Shown piece after piece: positions 50,896 through 60,480 of a stretch of 64,000 bases of DNA. Position 1 is the stretch's first letter, and each line of letters starts with the position of its first letter. The stretch is from Elusimicrobiota bacterium (lineage in GTDB: Bacteria > Elusimicrobiota > Elusimicrobia > UBA1565 > UBA9628), in contig PLZD01000008.1 of NCBI GenBank assembly GCA_003151975.1, positions 1-64,000 of the forward strand, in the 5' to 3' direction. Position numbers and translations under genes: made by a program. The notes beneath the pieces were generated by a model, which saw only the letters and a program-made list of their open reading frames with translations, did no database searches and was not told where the DNA came from.

Positions 50896-52049
50896 GCCGG
50901 CAGCAGCAAGGTCGCCACCGCGTAGCAGGCGATGGCCTCGCCGCGGCCGATCGAGTCGACGCCCTCGTGGCTTTTGGCCTTGAGGTTGACGCGCTCGACA
51001 GGAACGCTCAGCAGCGCCGAGAGCGATTTGCGAAACGCCTCGTAATGCGGCTTGAGCTTGGGCTCCTCGGCGACCAAAGTGACGTCGACGTGAGAGATGA
51101 CGCCGCCGGCGGTGATGAGCTTTGCGAGGACCGCGGCCATGATGTCCTTGCTCTGGATGTTCTTGATCTTGGGATTATCGGGCGGGAACATAATGCCGAT
51201 CTCGCCCGCGCCCAAGGCGCCGAGCAGCGCGTCGCCGATCGCGTGAAGGACCGCGTCGCCGTCGGAGTGGCCGAGCAGGCCTTTGCTGTGCTCGAGCTTG
51301 AGCCCGGCGAGCCAGAGCTCGCGGCCCTCCACGAGGCGGTGGATGTCGAAGCCGAAACCCACCGAGGTCCGGCGTCTTCCGCCTCGGCGTTCCTCTAATA
51401 GCGCCTCGGCCATGACGAGGTCCTCCGGCGTCGTGATCTTTATGTTCTCATAGCTCGATTCCACGATTTTCACCTTGTGCCCGGATTTCTCGACGATCTG
51501 GCTTTCGTCGGTCGCGTCCACCTCGTCGATGAAATTGGCCAGAGCTTCTTCCAAGATCTCGCGGCGGTAGCATTGCGGCGTCTGCGCCGCCCAGTAAGAC
51601 GAGCGCACGGGCGTCGAGGAAATCCAAAGCGCCTTGCTCGAGACTTTCTTCAATGTGTCCTTCACCGGGACGGCGGGAAGCGCGGCGCCCGATTCGTAGG
51701 CTTCCTCAAGCGTGGCGCGGATAATCTGCGCCGTCACGAGAGGCCTGGCGCCGTCGTGCACGGCCACGACGTCGGCGTCCTCGGGGACTTCCTTGAAGCC
51801 GTTGCGCACCGAGATCATGCGCGTGGCTCCCCCCTCGACGACCTTGACGCGCTCGGAGGATAGGCGCGCGCCGTGTTCTTTGACGTTCTCGGGCGTCATG
51901 ACGAGCACGATCTTCTCGACTTCGGGAATGTCGAGAAAGGCCTGCAGCGACCACTCGACGACGGTCTTGTCGTGCAGCGGCAGGAACTGCTTGGGCTTGC
52001 CCATGCGCGAGCCCGAGCCCGCCGCGACGATGATGGCCGCGCTTTTCAT
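50892..52049 (-). CDS. ispDF: Bifunctional IspD-IspF isoprenoid enzyme
   Basis: A 385-residue fusion for the MEP pathway. The N-terminal IspD (about 1-220) is the CDP-ME synthase, with AAGSGSRMGKPKQFLPL, VHDGARPLV and VPVKDTLK. The C-terminal IspF (about 228-385) is the MECDP synthase, with GFGFDIHRL, LLGHSDGDAVLHAIGDALLG and the metal-binding Asp and His. Both halves look complete. Such fusions occur in epsilon- and alphaproteobacteria and other groups. ispE is not in the window. Confidence 0.95.
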   Translation of the reverse strand: MKSAAIIVAAGSGSRMGKPKQFLPLHDKTVVEWSLQAFLDIPEVEKIVLVMTPENVKEHGARLSSERVKVVEGGATRMISVRNGFKEVPEDADVVAVHDGARPLVTAQIIRATLEEAYESGAALPAVPVKDTLKKVSSKALWISSTPVRSSYWAAQTPQCYRREILEEALANFIDEVDATDESQIVEKSGHKVKIVESSYENIKITTPEDLVMAEALLEERRGGRRRTSVGFGFDIHRLVEGRELWLAGLKLEHSKGLLGHSDGDAVLHAIGDALLGALGAGEIGIMFPPDNPKIKNIQSKDIMAAVLAKLITAGGVISHVDVTLVAEEPKLKPHYEAFRKSLSALLSVPVERVNLKAKSHEGVDSIGRGEAIACYAVATLLLPA

Positions 52050-52053
52050 CGGA

Positions 52054-53043
52054 TCAGGCCGGCTTCTCTCCGCGAGCTTTACCGAAGACCATGCGGCCCG
52101 CCGAGGTCTGCAGGATCGAGGTCACGCCGAGCTCGACGCGCTTGCCGATCCAGCGGCGGCCGTCCTCGATGACGACCATCGTGCCGTCGTCGAGATAGCC
52201 CACGCCCTGCTCGCGCTCCTTGCCTTCCTTCATGACGAAAAGCGCCATCGTCTCGCCGGGCAGCACGACGGGCTTGAGCGCGGTGCCGAGGTCGTTGACG
52301 TTGAGGCAGGCCACGCCCTCGAGCGCCGCGATCTTGTTGAGATTGAAGTCGGTCGTGATGACCTTGGCGCCCAGGTCCTTAGCCAAGCGCACGACCTTGC
52401 CGTCGACTTCCGTCACATCGACCGGATCCTTATCGAGAATCTTGACCGGAATGTCGGGGTTCTCCTGCAGGCGCGCGAGTATGTCGAGTCCGCGCCGTCC
52501 GCGCGCGCGCTTTAGGGGATCCGGGGAATCGGCCAGGTGATGGAGCTCCTGGAGCACGAAGCGCGGCACGATGAGCGTGCCGGACAAGAACTTGGTCTCG
52601 CTGATGTCGATGACGCGGCCGTCCACGATGGCCGACGTGTCGAGCACCTTCATGTCGGCGCCGCGTCTTTTCCCCATCTTGAGTATGTCTTTGTCGAGGT
52701 CGTCGAGCTCGGGCGATTTTCTGACGGCGATGATCATGCCCAGCACGCCGAAAGCGAAGTAGCGCAGGGCCGCGTAGCGGTCCCACGCGGCGTAAAGCGC
52801 GACGTTGCCCGTCTGCAGGACGGTGTAGTCGACGAGCTTGGCGACGATGATGCCGCCCGAGGTCCCCAGCACGCCGGAGATCATGGTCAGCAGGTTGACT
52901 TCCTCGATCATCATCTCGATGATGACGATGGCGGCTCCGACGACGGCGCCCAAGGCGACGCCTTTGCCGGTATTGGTGATCTGGAAGTAGACGATGGCGG
53001 GACAGCTCAGCAGTACGAACACGCGAAACAGCCAGATGGTCAT
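52054..53043 (-). CDS. PIN/TRAM-domain membrane protein (YacL type)
   Basis: A 329-residue protein: three or four membrane helices (1-110), a PIN domain with metal-binding Asp residues (KVLDTSAIVDGRVID, ITTDFNL), and a C-terminal TRAM domain (PGETMALFVMKEGKEREQGVGYLDDG). YacL-like proteins are putative membrane-bound nucleases. The order radA, yacL, ispD is conserved in Gram-positives and several other phyla and supports this call. Only 4 nt separate it from ispDF. Confidence 0.9.
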   Translation of the reverse strand: MTIWLFRVFVLLSCPAIVYFQITNTGKGVALGAVVGAAIVIIEMMIEEVNLLTMISGVLGTSGGIIVAKLVDYTVLQTGNVALYAAWDRYAALRYFAFGVLGMIIAVRKSPELDDLDKDILKMGKRRGADMKVLDTSAIVDGRVIDISETKFLSGTLIVPRFVLQELHHLADSPDPLKRARGRRGLDILARLQENPDIPVKILDKDPVDVTEVDGKVVRLAKDLGAKVITTDFNLNKIAALEGVACLNVNDLGTALKPVVLPGETMALFVMKEGKEREQGVGYLDDGTMVVIEDGRRWIGKRVELGVTSILQTSAGRMVFGKARGEKPA

Positions 53044-53105
53044 GAGACCCCCCTTCTGCGTCTTAGAATGAACTTATAATGACGGCGCGAACGAACTTAT
53101 GACGT

Positions 53106-54497
53106 CTACAATAAATGACCGGCAAAAACCTTTTGAGCCGCTTCCTCGATGTCGGACACCCCGATGAGCTCGAGACCCGGCTTTGAAATCTCTTTGACGG
53201 ACTTGGCGGGGACGAGCGCCTTCTTAAAGCCCGCCTTGGCGGCCTCGCGCAGGCGGCTCTCGAGGAACGGCACGCGGCTGACCTCGCCGAGCAAGCCGAC
53301 CTCGCCGACCATGACCAGATCGCCGGGAAGCGCCTTGTCGCGGGCCGAACCGCAAACGGCCAGACACGCCGCGAGATCGAGCGCCGGATCCTTGAGGCGC
53401 ACGCCGCCGGCGAGGCTGACGAACACGTCGCGGTCCTCGAGGCGCAGGCCCAGGTGCTTCTCCATCGCGGCGAGCAGCACCAGTACGCGGTTCAAATCGA
53501 GCCCGGTCGCCATGCGCCGGGGCAGAGGGTACTTGGTCGAGACGACCAGAGCCTGGGTCTCGACGAGCATCGGCCGCGAGCCTTCGAGCGTCACCGAGAC
53601 GGCCGAGCCCGCGCGCGCCCCGTGGCCGCGGTCGGCGACGAAGTAGCTCGCGGGGTCTTTGACTTCCCTGAGGCCCGCCTCGCCCATTTCGAAGATGCCG
53701 GCCTCATCCGTGGGGCCGAAGCGGTTCTTGTGCGCGCGCAGCACGCGCAGAAGGTCGTGGTGCTCCGTGTCGAAATAAAGGACGGTGTCGACGATGTGCT
53801 CGAGGACCTTGGGGCCCGCCAACGAGCCTTCCTTCGTAACATGGCCCAGGAGGAAGACGACGCAGTCGTTGGCCTTCGCGTAGCGCAGAAGCTCGGAGGC
53901 GCACTCGCGCACCTGCGCGACCGAGCCGGGACCGGAGCTAAGCTCCGGATGATACGCCGTCTGAATCGAGTCGAGCACAATGGCGCCGGGCTTGACCTTG
54001 TTCAACGCGGCCAGCGTCTTCAACAAATCAGTCTCCGAGAGAAGATAAAGCTGTTCGCCGCTGACGCCGAGCCTTTTGGCCCGGCCCGAGACCTGCTTCA
54101 AGCTTTCCTCGCCGGAGACGTAAAGGACCTTCAACGATTTCGAAAGCTTGACCGCGGCCTGAAGCATCAAAGTCGACTTGCCGATGCCAGGAGGCCCCGC
54201 GAGAAGAACCACTTGGCCCGGAACGACGCCGCCGCCGAGCAGGCGGTCGAGCTCGGGCATGCCGCTCGGAAACCGCGGCTCGTTTTCCGTCGAGACCTCG
54301 CGCAGGGCCGTGACCTCGGAGCTGAACTCGGTCAGAGAACGCCCGCCGCGAGAAGCGCCCGCCGCGGCCAAGGAGCGCGTCTCGACGACTTCCTCGATCA
54401 TGGAGTTCCACGCCTTGCAGTCGGGGCACTGTCCCATGGGCTTGGCGGCGCTGTAGCCGCAGTCCGAGCAGCGGTAGACCGACTTGAGCCTGCTCAT
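53106..54497 (-). CDS. radA: DNA repair protein RadA
   Basis: A 463-residue RadA (Sms), a hexameric helicase that assists recombination by branch migration. N-terminal zinc finger YRCSDCGYSAAKPMGQCPDC; RecA-like core with Walker A GPPGIGKST; the RadA motif KNRFG; C-terminal Lon-like domain (VFVSLAGGVRLKDPALDLAA, LGEVSRVPFLESRL). Start ATG directly follows the mlaD stop (TAAATG). Confidence 0.96.
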   Translation of the reverse strand: MSRLKSVYRCSDCGYSAAKPMGQCPDCKAWNSMIEEVVETRSLAAAGASRGGRSLTEFSSEVTALREVSTENEPRFPSGMPELDRLLGGGVVPGQVVLLAGPPGIGKSTLMLQAAVKLSKSLKVLYVSGEESLKQVSGRAKRLGVSGEQLYLLSETDLLKTLAALNKVKPGAIVLDSIQTAYHPELSSGPGSVAQVRECASELLRYAKANDCVVFLLGHVTKEGSLAGPKVLEHIVDTVLYFDTEHHDLLRVLRAHKNRFGPTDEAGIFEMGEAGLREVKDPASYFVADRGHGARAGSAVSVTLEGSRPMLVETQALVVSTKYPLPRRMATGLDLNRVLVLLAAMEKHLGLRLEDRDVFVSLAGGVRLKDPALDLAACLAVCGSARDKALPGDLVMVGEVGLLGEVSRVPFLESRLREAAKAGFKKALVPAKSVKEISKPGLELIGVSDIEEAAQKVFAGHLL

Positions 54498-55841
54498 TTA
54501 AGGACTCGAGGACTTGCTCGATGAGCGGCCCTTCGTGCCGGCGGCGCCGAAAGTCGCCATGCCGAAGAGATACGCGACGTCCTGGTCCTCGAAAGTCACG
54601 TTGCCCCAAGCCATGACGCGCTTGGTCTCCTGAAGGTCTTCGACGCGGGCGCCGACGCCGAACCACTTGTTGATGCGCGCCATGACGCCGACGTCCTCGG
54701 CGGGGTGATTCATGATCTTGCTGTTGACCGTCCGGTTGCGGCCGAAGTCGTAAGCCTGCGCCGTGATGCTGAAGCGCTTGCCGAACGGGTCCTTGTAGAA
54801 GGGGGTGACGGTCACGCGCGCGCCGCCCGCCGAACGGATGGCGCCGACCGCGACGTCGAAGGGGCCCTTCTCCCAACCGATGAGCCCGTCGACGCGGTTG
54901 GGCTGGGTGTAGTCGCTGCCGTGCTTGTTGGCGTCGGAAATGTTGGCGGCGTTGGAGATGCCGCCGTAATAATAGCGGCCGTCGCGCGGATAGATCTTGA
55001 GGCCGGCGTCGGAGTGCGAGCCGCGGATGAGGCCGTCGTAGCGCCAGTCGTAGTTCCAGTAGACGCGGAACTGCGTGATGCGCCCGAAGACGTCCTTGGC
55101 CGTCGAGGCGGCCTCCTTGACCGAGGCGATGGTCTCCTTGACGTCGCTCTTGACCTTCTCGTCGTGCAACAGCGCGCCGATGGCGCCCTTGTCGGTCGAG
55201 AGGCCCGTCATCATTTGGTTGCTCTGGGCCAAAAGCTTGTCGAGCTTGTCGGTGATCGCGTCGGCGCGGGCCATGGCCTTTTCCATGTTCGGCTTGGTCG
55301 ACTCGATCAAGTCGTTGAGATTGGCCGTCATCTCGCGCATGTTGGCGACCGTCTCCTTGAGGTTGCCGGTCAGCGAACCTCGCGGCCCTTCGGAGTTGAG
55401 ATCGTTCATGATGTTCTGCAAGCTGTTGAGGGCCTTGGTGATGGCCTTCTCGATCGACAGCGGATCGGTGCCCGTGACTGTCTCGCCGTCGCTGACGGTG
55501 CCGGCGGCGGGATGGCCCTGGTCGATCTGCAGATACTTCGAGCCGATGATGCCCGTCGAGCCGATCTGGAAGTCGGCGTCCTTGTAGATGTCGACGCCTT
55601 TGCGGATCGCTAAATTTACCTTGGCCAGCCCGTCCTTGAGCTCGATGTCCTTGACCTGCCCGATCTCGACGCCCGAGAGCTTGACCGGCGAGTTTTTGTT
55701 GAGGTTGGCGACGTCGTGAAAGGTGGCGTAAACGGTGTAGCGCTTCTCGAGCGTGTAGTCGCCCAACAGGAAGATGGCCACGCCCATGAGCGCCAGGCCC
55801 GTGACGACGAAAGCGCCGACCTTGGCTTCGAGCGACAGCAT
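54498..55841 (-). CDS. mlaD: MlaD/MCE-family protein with extra C-terminal beta domain
   Basis: A 447-residue MCE protein of a phospholipid-transport ABC system. One N-terminal membrane helix (VGAFVVTGLALMGVAIFLLG), then the MCE domain (about 35-120; PVKLSGVEIGQVKDIELKDG). A helical section follows (about 130-250). The C-terminal 190 residues alternate hydrophobic and polar strands rich in Tyr, Gly and Asn (VYWNYDWRYDG, GRYYYGGISN, FSITAQAYDFGRN). This looks like a barrel or beta-sheet domain absent in E. coli MlaD. ATG overlaps mlaF by 1 nt (TGATG). Confidence 0.9.
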   Translation of the reverse strand: MLSLEAKVGAFVVTGLALMGVAIFLLGDYTLEKRYTVYATFHDVANLNKNSPVKLSGVEIGQVKDIELKDGLAKVNLAIRKGVDIYKDADFQIGSTGIIGSKYLQIDQGHPAAGTVSDGETVTGTDPLSIEKAITKALNSLQNIMNDLNSEGPRGSLTGNLKETVANMREMTANLNDLIESTKPNMEKAMARADAITDKLDKLLAQSNQMMTGLSTDKGAIGALLHDEKVKSDVKETIASVKEAASTAKDVFGRITQFRVYWNYDWRYDGLIRGSHSDAGLKIYPRDGRYYYGGISNAANISDANKHGSDYTQPNRVDGLIGWEKGPFDVAVGAIRSAGGARVTVTPFYKDPFGKRFSITAQAYDFGRNRTVNSKIMNHPAEDVGVMARINKWFGVGARVEDLQETKRVMAWGNVTFEDQDVAYLFGMATFGAAGTKGRSSSKSSSP

Positions 55842-56641
55842 CAGGCCCTCGCGCCTTCCTTGGCCGCGACGGGCTCGGCCTCGAATTCCTTGAGCTTCAT
55901 CTTGATGGGGCCGTGGCTGAGGCCGTCGACGAACTGGCGGATGTAGGGATTGGTGCTGATGCGGATGACTTCGGGATGAGCCACGCCCAGCACCCGCCCC
56001 TCGTGCAGCATCGCGATGCGGCTGCCCACTTTATAGGCTGATTTCATGTCGTGAGTGACCACGATCGAAGTGATCTTCAGCTGCTTTTGAAGATCCATGA
56101 TCAGGTCGTTGATGACGTCCGACATGATCGGATCGAGGCCGGTCGTGGGCTCATCATACAAAATATACGATGGCTCGGCCGCGATAGCCCTTGCCAGAGC
56201 TACTCTTTTCTTCATTCCGCCCGAGAGCTCCGAGGGCTTGAAGTCCTCGACGTCCTTCAAGCCGACGAGCGCGAGCTTGTCCTTGGCGACCTGGCGAAAT
56301 TTGGCGGGCGGGATGTCGGTGAGATAGCGCAAGCCGAAGCACACGTTTTCCCAGACCGTCAGCGAGTCGAAGAGCGCCGCTTCCTGGAATAGGTAGCCGA
56401 AGCGCCGCCGGTACTGCGCGATGTCGGCCTCGTGGGTCAGCTTGGTGATGTCCATGCCGTCGACCATGATGCTGCCCTCATCGGGGTGAGCCAAGCCGAT
56501 GACGCATTTGAGGAAAGTGCTCTTGCCGCAGCCCGAGCCCCCGATGATGACAAGCGTCTCGCCGTTCTCGACGACGATGTCGACGCCGCGCAGAATCTGG
56601 CGGCTGCCGTAGCGCTTCTTGACGCCGATCGCGTCGATCAT
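55841..56641 (-). CDS. mlaF: Phospholipid transport ABC ATPase MlaF
   Basis: A 266-residue ABC ATPase of the Mla lipid transporter. Walker A GGSGCGKST, Q-loop YLFQEAALF, signature LSGGMKKRV, Walker B ILYDEPTTGLDP and H-loop THD are all present. The enzyme powers movement of phospholipids between the inner and outer membranes. ATG overlaps the mlaE stop by 1 nt (TAATG); downstream lies mlaD. No mlaC, mlaB or mlaA is in the window. Confidence 0.95.
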   Translation of the reverse strand: MIDAIGVKKRYGSRQILRGVDIVVENGETLVIIGGSGCGKSTFLKCVIGLAHPDEGSIMVDGMDITKLTHEADIAQYRRRFGYLFQEAALFDSLTVWENVCFGLRYLTDIPPAKFRQVAKDKLALVGLKDVEDFKPSELSGGMKKRVALARAIAAEPSYILYDEPTTGLDPIMSDVINDLIMDLQKQLKITSIVVTHDMKSAYKVGSRIAMLHEGRVLGVAHPEVIRISTNPYIRQFVDGLSHGPIKMKLKEFEAEPVAAKEGARA

Positions 56642-57432
56642 TAGGTGATTCCCAGCGCGACTAAGACGGCAGTGACGAAGTAGTCCAGGATCAGCACCGA
56701 CACCATGCTCAGCACGACAGCCTGAGTGGTGGCCTTGCCCACGCCCTCGGCGCCGCCGCGCGTGGTCACGCCCTTGTAGCAGCAAATGAAGGAGATGGCC
56801 AAGGCGAAAACGTAGTTCTTCAGGTAGCCGTGGAAGAAGTGCTTGAGCTCCATGTTGTCGATGATATCGTGCCAGTAGACGTTGGCCGGGATGTGGTGCT
56901 TGATGGAGGCCACGACGTACCCGCCCCAAATCCCGGTGAAGTCCGAGACCACCGCTAGAAAGGGAAGCACGAAGATGAACGCCAGCACGCGCGGGATCAC
57001 GAGATAGCGGTTAGGGTCGGTGCCTAGGGTATAAAGGGCGTCCACCTGCTCGGTGACCTTCATCGTGCCGAGCTCGGCCGCGATCGCAGCACCCGCCCGG
57101 CCCGAGACGACCAGCGAAGTCATGACGGGCCCGAGCTCCATGACCATCGCGAAGCTCACGACGGTGCCGACGAAGAGCGGCTCGTTGAAGAAGTGCTTGG
57201 AGGAGGCTCCTGATTGAAGCGCGAGCACCATGCCCGTGAAGAACGAGGTCATCGCCGAGACCGGAAGGGACTCGACGCCGATTCGCATCATCTGGATGGT
57301 CACCTGGTCCCATTCGATCGGAGCGCGCACCGCCCACATCGTGGTCGAGCGCACCATGAAGGCGAAATGGCCGGCCGACTCGAAGACTTCGAGCAGCCAT
57401 TTGCCGATCCAGCCGAAAGTTTTCTCCATCAT
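56641..57432 (-). CDS. mlaE: Phospholipid transport permease MlaE
   Basis: A 263-residue permease of the MlaE family with five or six membrane helices. Typical segments: SFFTGMVLALQSG, ELGPVMTSLVVSGRAGAAIAAELGTM, EQVDALYTLGTDP and YKGVTTRGGAEGVGKATTQA. MlaE pairs with MlaF and MlaD, encoded next. ATG 57432 overlaps the alr stop (ATGA), so the group follows alr in the same transcript. Confidence 0.95.
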   Translation of the reverse strand: MMEKTFGWIGKWLLEVFESAGHFAFMVRSTTMWAVRAPIEWDQVTIQMMRIGVESLPVSAMTSFFTGMVLALQSGASSKHFFNEPLFVGTVVSFAMVMELGPVMTSLVVSGRAGAAIAAELGTMKVTEQVDALYTLGTDPNRYLVIPRVLAFIFVLPFLAVVSDFTGIWGGYVVASIKHHIPANVYWHDIIDNMELKHFFHGYLKNYVFALAISFICCYKGVTTRGGAEGVGKATTQAVVLSMVSVLILDYFVTAVLVALGIT

Positions 57433-58538
57433 GAGAGATAAACCCTGGGCACGCGGCTGGAGATCGAGGCCGTCACCTCGTATGGTATCGTGCCGAGGGT
57501 CTTCGCGATTTCGCAGGCGCTGATGGTCTCGCGTCCCTGGCTTCCGATGAGAACCGCGTCGTCTCCGACGCGGGCTGAACCGACGTCGGTCGCGTCGAGC
57601 ATCGTCATGTCCATCGTCACCGCGCCGACGATGGGGCAGCGGCGTCCGCCGAGCAGAGCCCAGCCTTTGTTGGACAGCCCGCGCGAAATTCCGTCGGCGT
57701 AGCCCACGGGCAAGGTCGCGATGCGCGACGGGCGCTTGGCGCGCCAAGAGGCTCCGTAGCTGATCGGCGTCCCTCTTGGGACGGATTTAAGGAACACGAC
57801 CTTCGTTTTGAGGCTCAGGATCGGATCGAAGCCTTTGTAATTGCCGTAAATGGCCAAGCCCGGCCGCACCATGTCGAAGCGGCTGGCGGAATATTTCAGC
57901 GCGCCCGCCGAGTTGGCGGCATGGCGCAGCGGGACCTTGCCGATCGCGCGCAGGGCCTCTTTTAGCAGCGCTAACTGGTGTTTCGTAAAATCAGCATCGC
58001 TTTCGGCGCAGGCTAAGTGCGTGTAAACGCCCTGCAGGCGCACGAGCTTGTGTCCCGACAAATATTCGACGACTCCCGCGGCGGCCGCGGGACGGATGCC
58101 GATGCGCCCCATCCCCGTCTCTATCTTCAAATGGCAGTCGACCTTACGACCGAGCCGCTCGGCCACGGCGGCCAGCCGCCGAGCCGACTCGAGGCTCGCG
58201 ATCGTCGGCGTTAGGCCGAATTCGACGGCGGCCAGGAAGCTCTCGAACGGATAAAGCGAGCCGAGGACGAGGATGGGAAGCCGAAGCCCCGCTTGGCGCA
58301 GGCCGACGCCCTCTTCGACCGAGGAGACGCCGAGCCAATCGGCCAGGCGGGAACTTGCGGCCGCCTTGGCGCAGTCGGCCGCGCCATGACCGTAGGCGTT
58401 GGCCTTGACGACGAAGAGAAGCTTGACGCCGGAGGGCATCTTGGCGCGGAAGCGCCGCAGATTTTGCTTGAGCAACGACAAGTCCACCTCGGCCCACGTC
58501 GGCCTGAAAAACCGGCGATGCGGTGGTTGTCTTCCCAT
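57429..58538 (-). CDS. alr: Alanine racemase
   Basis: A 369-residue PLP enzyme that interconverts L- and D-alanine for peptidoglycan. The PLP-binding Lys is in VVKANAYGHGAA, the base Tyr in ISYGASWRA, and GIRPAA and HLACAESD match the barrel. The complete sequence indicates an active enzyme. It is 33 nt downstream of dnaB and translationally coupled to mlaE. Confidence 0.95.
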   Translation of the reverse strand: MGRQPPHRRFFRPTWAEVDLSLLKQNLRRFRAKMPSGVKLLFVVKANAYGHGAADCAKAAASSRLADWLGVSSVEEGVGLRQAGLRLPILVLGSLYPFESFLAAVEFGLTPTIASLESARRLAAVAERLGRKVDCHLKIETGMGRIGIRPAAAAGVVEYLSGHKLVRLQGVYTHLACAESDADFTKHQLALLKEALRAIGKVPLRHAANSAGALKYSASRFDMVRPGLAIYGNYKGFDPILSLKTKVVFLKSVPRGTPISYGASWRAKRPSRIATLPVGYADGISRGLSNKGWALLGGRRCPIVGAVTMDMTMLDATDVGSARVGDDAVLIGSQGRETISACEIAKTLGTIPYEVTASISSRVPRVYLS

Positions 58539-58571
58539 ATCCTTAGGAGGCCAACCATTCCCTATCGGTCA

Positions 58572-59990
58572 TCACGGGAAAGTGGTCTGAGTCTCCTGCA
58601 TCTCCGCGGGAGGCGGACCCTCCTCGGCTTCTCCCGTCGGGTCCGCGTCGACGAAACGCGTGAACTGATGGTAGAACTTGACCTCGCACACGCCGACCGG
58701 GCCTTGGCGCTGCTTGGCGATGATGATCTCGGCCTTGTCCTGAACGGTGGGGTCGTTGCGCTTGTAATAGCCTTCGCGGTAAATGAAGGCGACAAGATCG
58801 GCGTCCTGCTCCAGCGCGCCTGAGTCGCGCAGGTCGGAGAGCTGAGGCCGCCCGTCGGCACGGCCCTTTTCCTCGGGGCGGCGCGAGAGCTGCGAGAGCG
58901 CGATGACGGGAACGTCGAGGTCGCGCGCGAGGCCCTTGAGGCCGCGCGAGATCTCCGAGACTTCCTGCTGGCGCGATTCGGACCGGTTGGAAGAACCGCG
59001 CATGAGCTGGAGGTAGTCGATGACGATCAGGCCCAGGCTCTTTCCCTTGCGCTTAAGATCCGAGGCGAGCTGGCGCGCCAGCGAGCGCACGGACATGACG
59101 GTCATGTTCGAGCGGTCGACGACGAAGAGCGGCGCCTCGGAGAGGCGCGCGGCCGCGTTGGTCAGATCGGTCCATTTGTCGCGCGGGAAAAAGCCCGTGC
59201 GCACCGACTGGAGGTTGACGCGCGCCTGCGAGGCGATGAAGCGTTCCATGATGGCGTGCTTGCTCATTTCCATCGAGAAGACCAAAACGGGGACGGGCTT
59301 GTCGGAGAGGACGACGTTCGAGGCGATGTTGAGCGCCAGCGCGGTCTTTCCTTGGCTGGGTCGAGCGGCGATCAGAATGAGGTCGGACTTCTGGAAGCCC
59401 GTGGTCATCCGGTCGAAATCCTTGAGGCCCGAGGGCACTCCGGTAACGGCTTGCTTGCGCTGGTGCGCCTGCTCAATCTTCTCGATGACCTCGTGCGCGA
59501 GGTCCTTGGCCTCGATGACGCCCTGCATCGTCTGGCGCTCGGAGACCTTGAGGATGCTGGCCTGGGCCTCGTCGAGAATCTCGGTGGGCTCCTTGGCCTC
59601 GTTGTAACAGGCCGAAACCACGTTGGTCGCGGTCGTGATGAGCTCGCGCAAGATCGACTTTTCCTTGACGAGCCGCGCGTAGTAGTCGACGTGGGCGGCG
59701 GTGGCGACCTTGTTGACAAGCTCGGTCAGCGCGGACATGCCGCCGAGATCATCGAGCATCTTGAGGCGCTTGAGCTCCTCTCCGGCGGTGACGACGTCGA
59801 CGCCGTCTCCGCGCTCGGCGATGGACTTGAAGGCCGAAAACATCCGGCGGTGGGCGTCGACGTAGAAATCCTTCTCGGAAAGCGCGTCGAGGGCCTTCTC
59901 GACCGCGTCGCGCTCGATGAGCATCGAGCCGAGCACGGCCATCTCGGCTTCCAGCGCCTGAGGAGGAAGCTGCCCGGAATTATTGGCCAT
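58572..59990 (-). CDS. dnaB: Replicative DNA helicase DnaB
   Basis: A 472-residue DnaB, the hexameric helicase that unwinds DNA at the fork. The N-terminal domain has PPQALEAEMAVLGSML; Walker A is ARPSQGKTALALNIA; Walker B is LIVIDYLQLM; ALSQLSRRPEEKGRADGRP follows. No intein is present. It follows rplI closely, the classic arrangement rpsF-ssb-rpsR-rplI-dnaB. Confidence 0.97.
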   Translation of the reverse strand: MANNSGQLPPQALEAEMAVLGSMLIERDAVEKALDALSEKDFYVDAHRRMFSAFKSIAERGDGVDVVTAGEELKRLKMLDDLGGMSALTELVNKVATAAHVDYYARLVKEKSILRELITTATNVVSACYNEAKEPTEILDEAQASILKVSERQTMQGVIEAKDLAHEVIEKIEQAHQRKQAVTGVPSGLKDFDRMTTGFQKSDLILIAARPSQGKTALALNIASNVVLSDKPVPVLVFSMEMSKHAIMERFIASQARVNLQSVRTGFFPRDKWTDLTNAAARLSEAPLFVVDRSNMTVMSVRSLARQLASDLKRKGKSLGLIVIDYLQLMRGSSNRSESRQQEVSEISRGLKGLARDLDVPVIALSQLSRRPEEKGRADGRPQLSDLRDSGALEQDADLVAFIYREGYYKRNDPTVQDKAEIIIAKQRQGPVGVCEVKFYHQFTRFVDADPTGEAEEGPPPAEMQETQTTFP

Positions 59991-60020
59991 TAAAGACGCC
60001 GATACGGCGAACGGCCCCGG

Positions 60021-60467
60021 TTATTCCCGGGCGACGACGGTGACTTTGATCTTGGCGGAGACGTCGGGCAACAGCTTGAGCTCCACTTCGTGCTCGCCGG
60101 TCTGCTTGATCGACGATTCAAGCGCGACGACGCCCTTGTCGACGGTATAGCCGCAACTCTTGAGGGACTTCACGATGTCGCTCTTGCCGACCGAGCCGAA
60201 GAGCTTGCCCTCGGCGCCGGCGGGCCGGCTGAACGAGAGGCTCACGGTCGCGAGCTTGGCGGCGAGCTCCTTGGTCGTGGCGGTCTTGGCGTCGTTGATC
60301 TTGGCGCGCTTGTCCTTGGCCTTCTCCCAGCCCTTGAGGTTGGCGGTAGTGGCGGTGAGCGCGAGCCTCTTCGGGAGCAGGAAGTTGCGGCCGAAGCCGT
60401 CCTTGACTTCCTTGACGTCGCCGGCACGGCCCAGATTGAGAACGTCGGAGCGCAGGATGACCTTCAT
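60021..60467 (-). CDS. rplI: Ribosomal protein L9
   Basis: A 148-residue bL9. The N-terminal domain starts MKVILRSDVLNLGRAGDVKE and continues with GFGRNFLLPKRLA, both diagnostic. The C-terminal domain after a long helix has LFGSVGKSDIVKSL. It binds 23S rRNA at the base of the L1 stalk. The order and length are ordinary. Confidence 0.97.
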   Translation of the reverse strand: MKVILRSDVLNLGRAGDVKEVKDGFGRNFLLPKRLALTATTANLKGWEKAKDKRAKINDAKTATTKELAAKLATVSLSFSRPAGAEGKLFGSVGKSDIVKSLKSCGYTVDKGVVALESSIKQTGEHEVELKLLPDVSAKIKVTVVARE

Positions 60468-60480
60468 TGGAGAACCTCGG

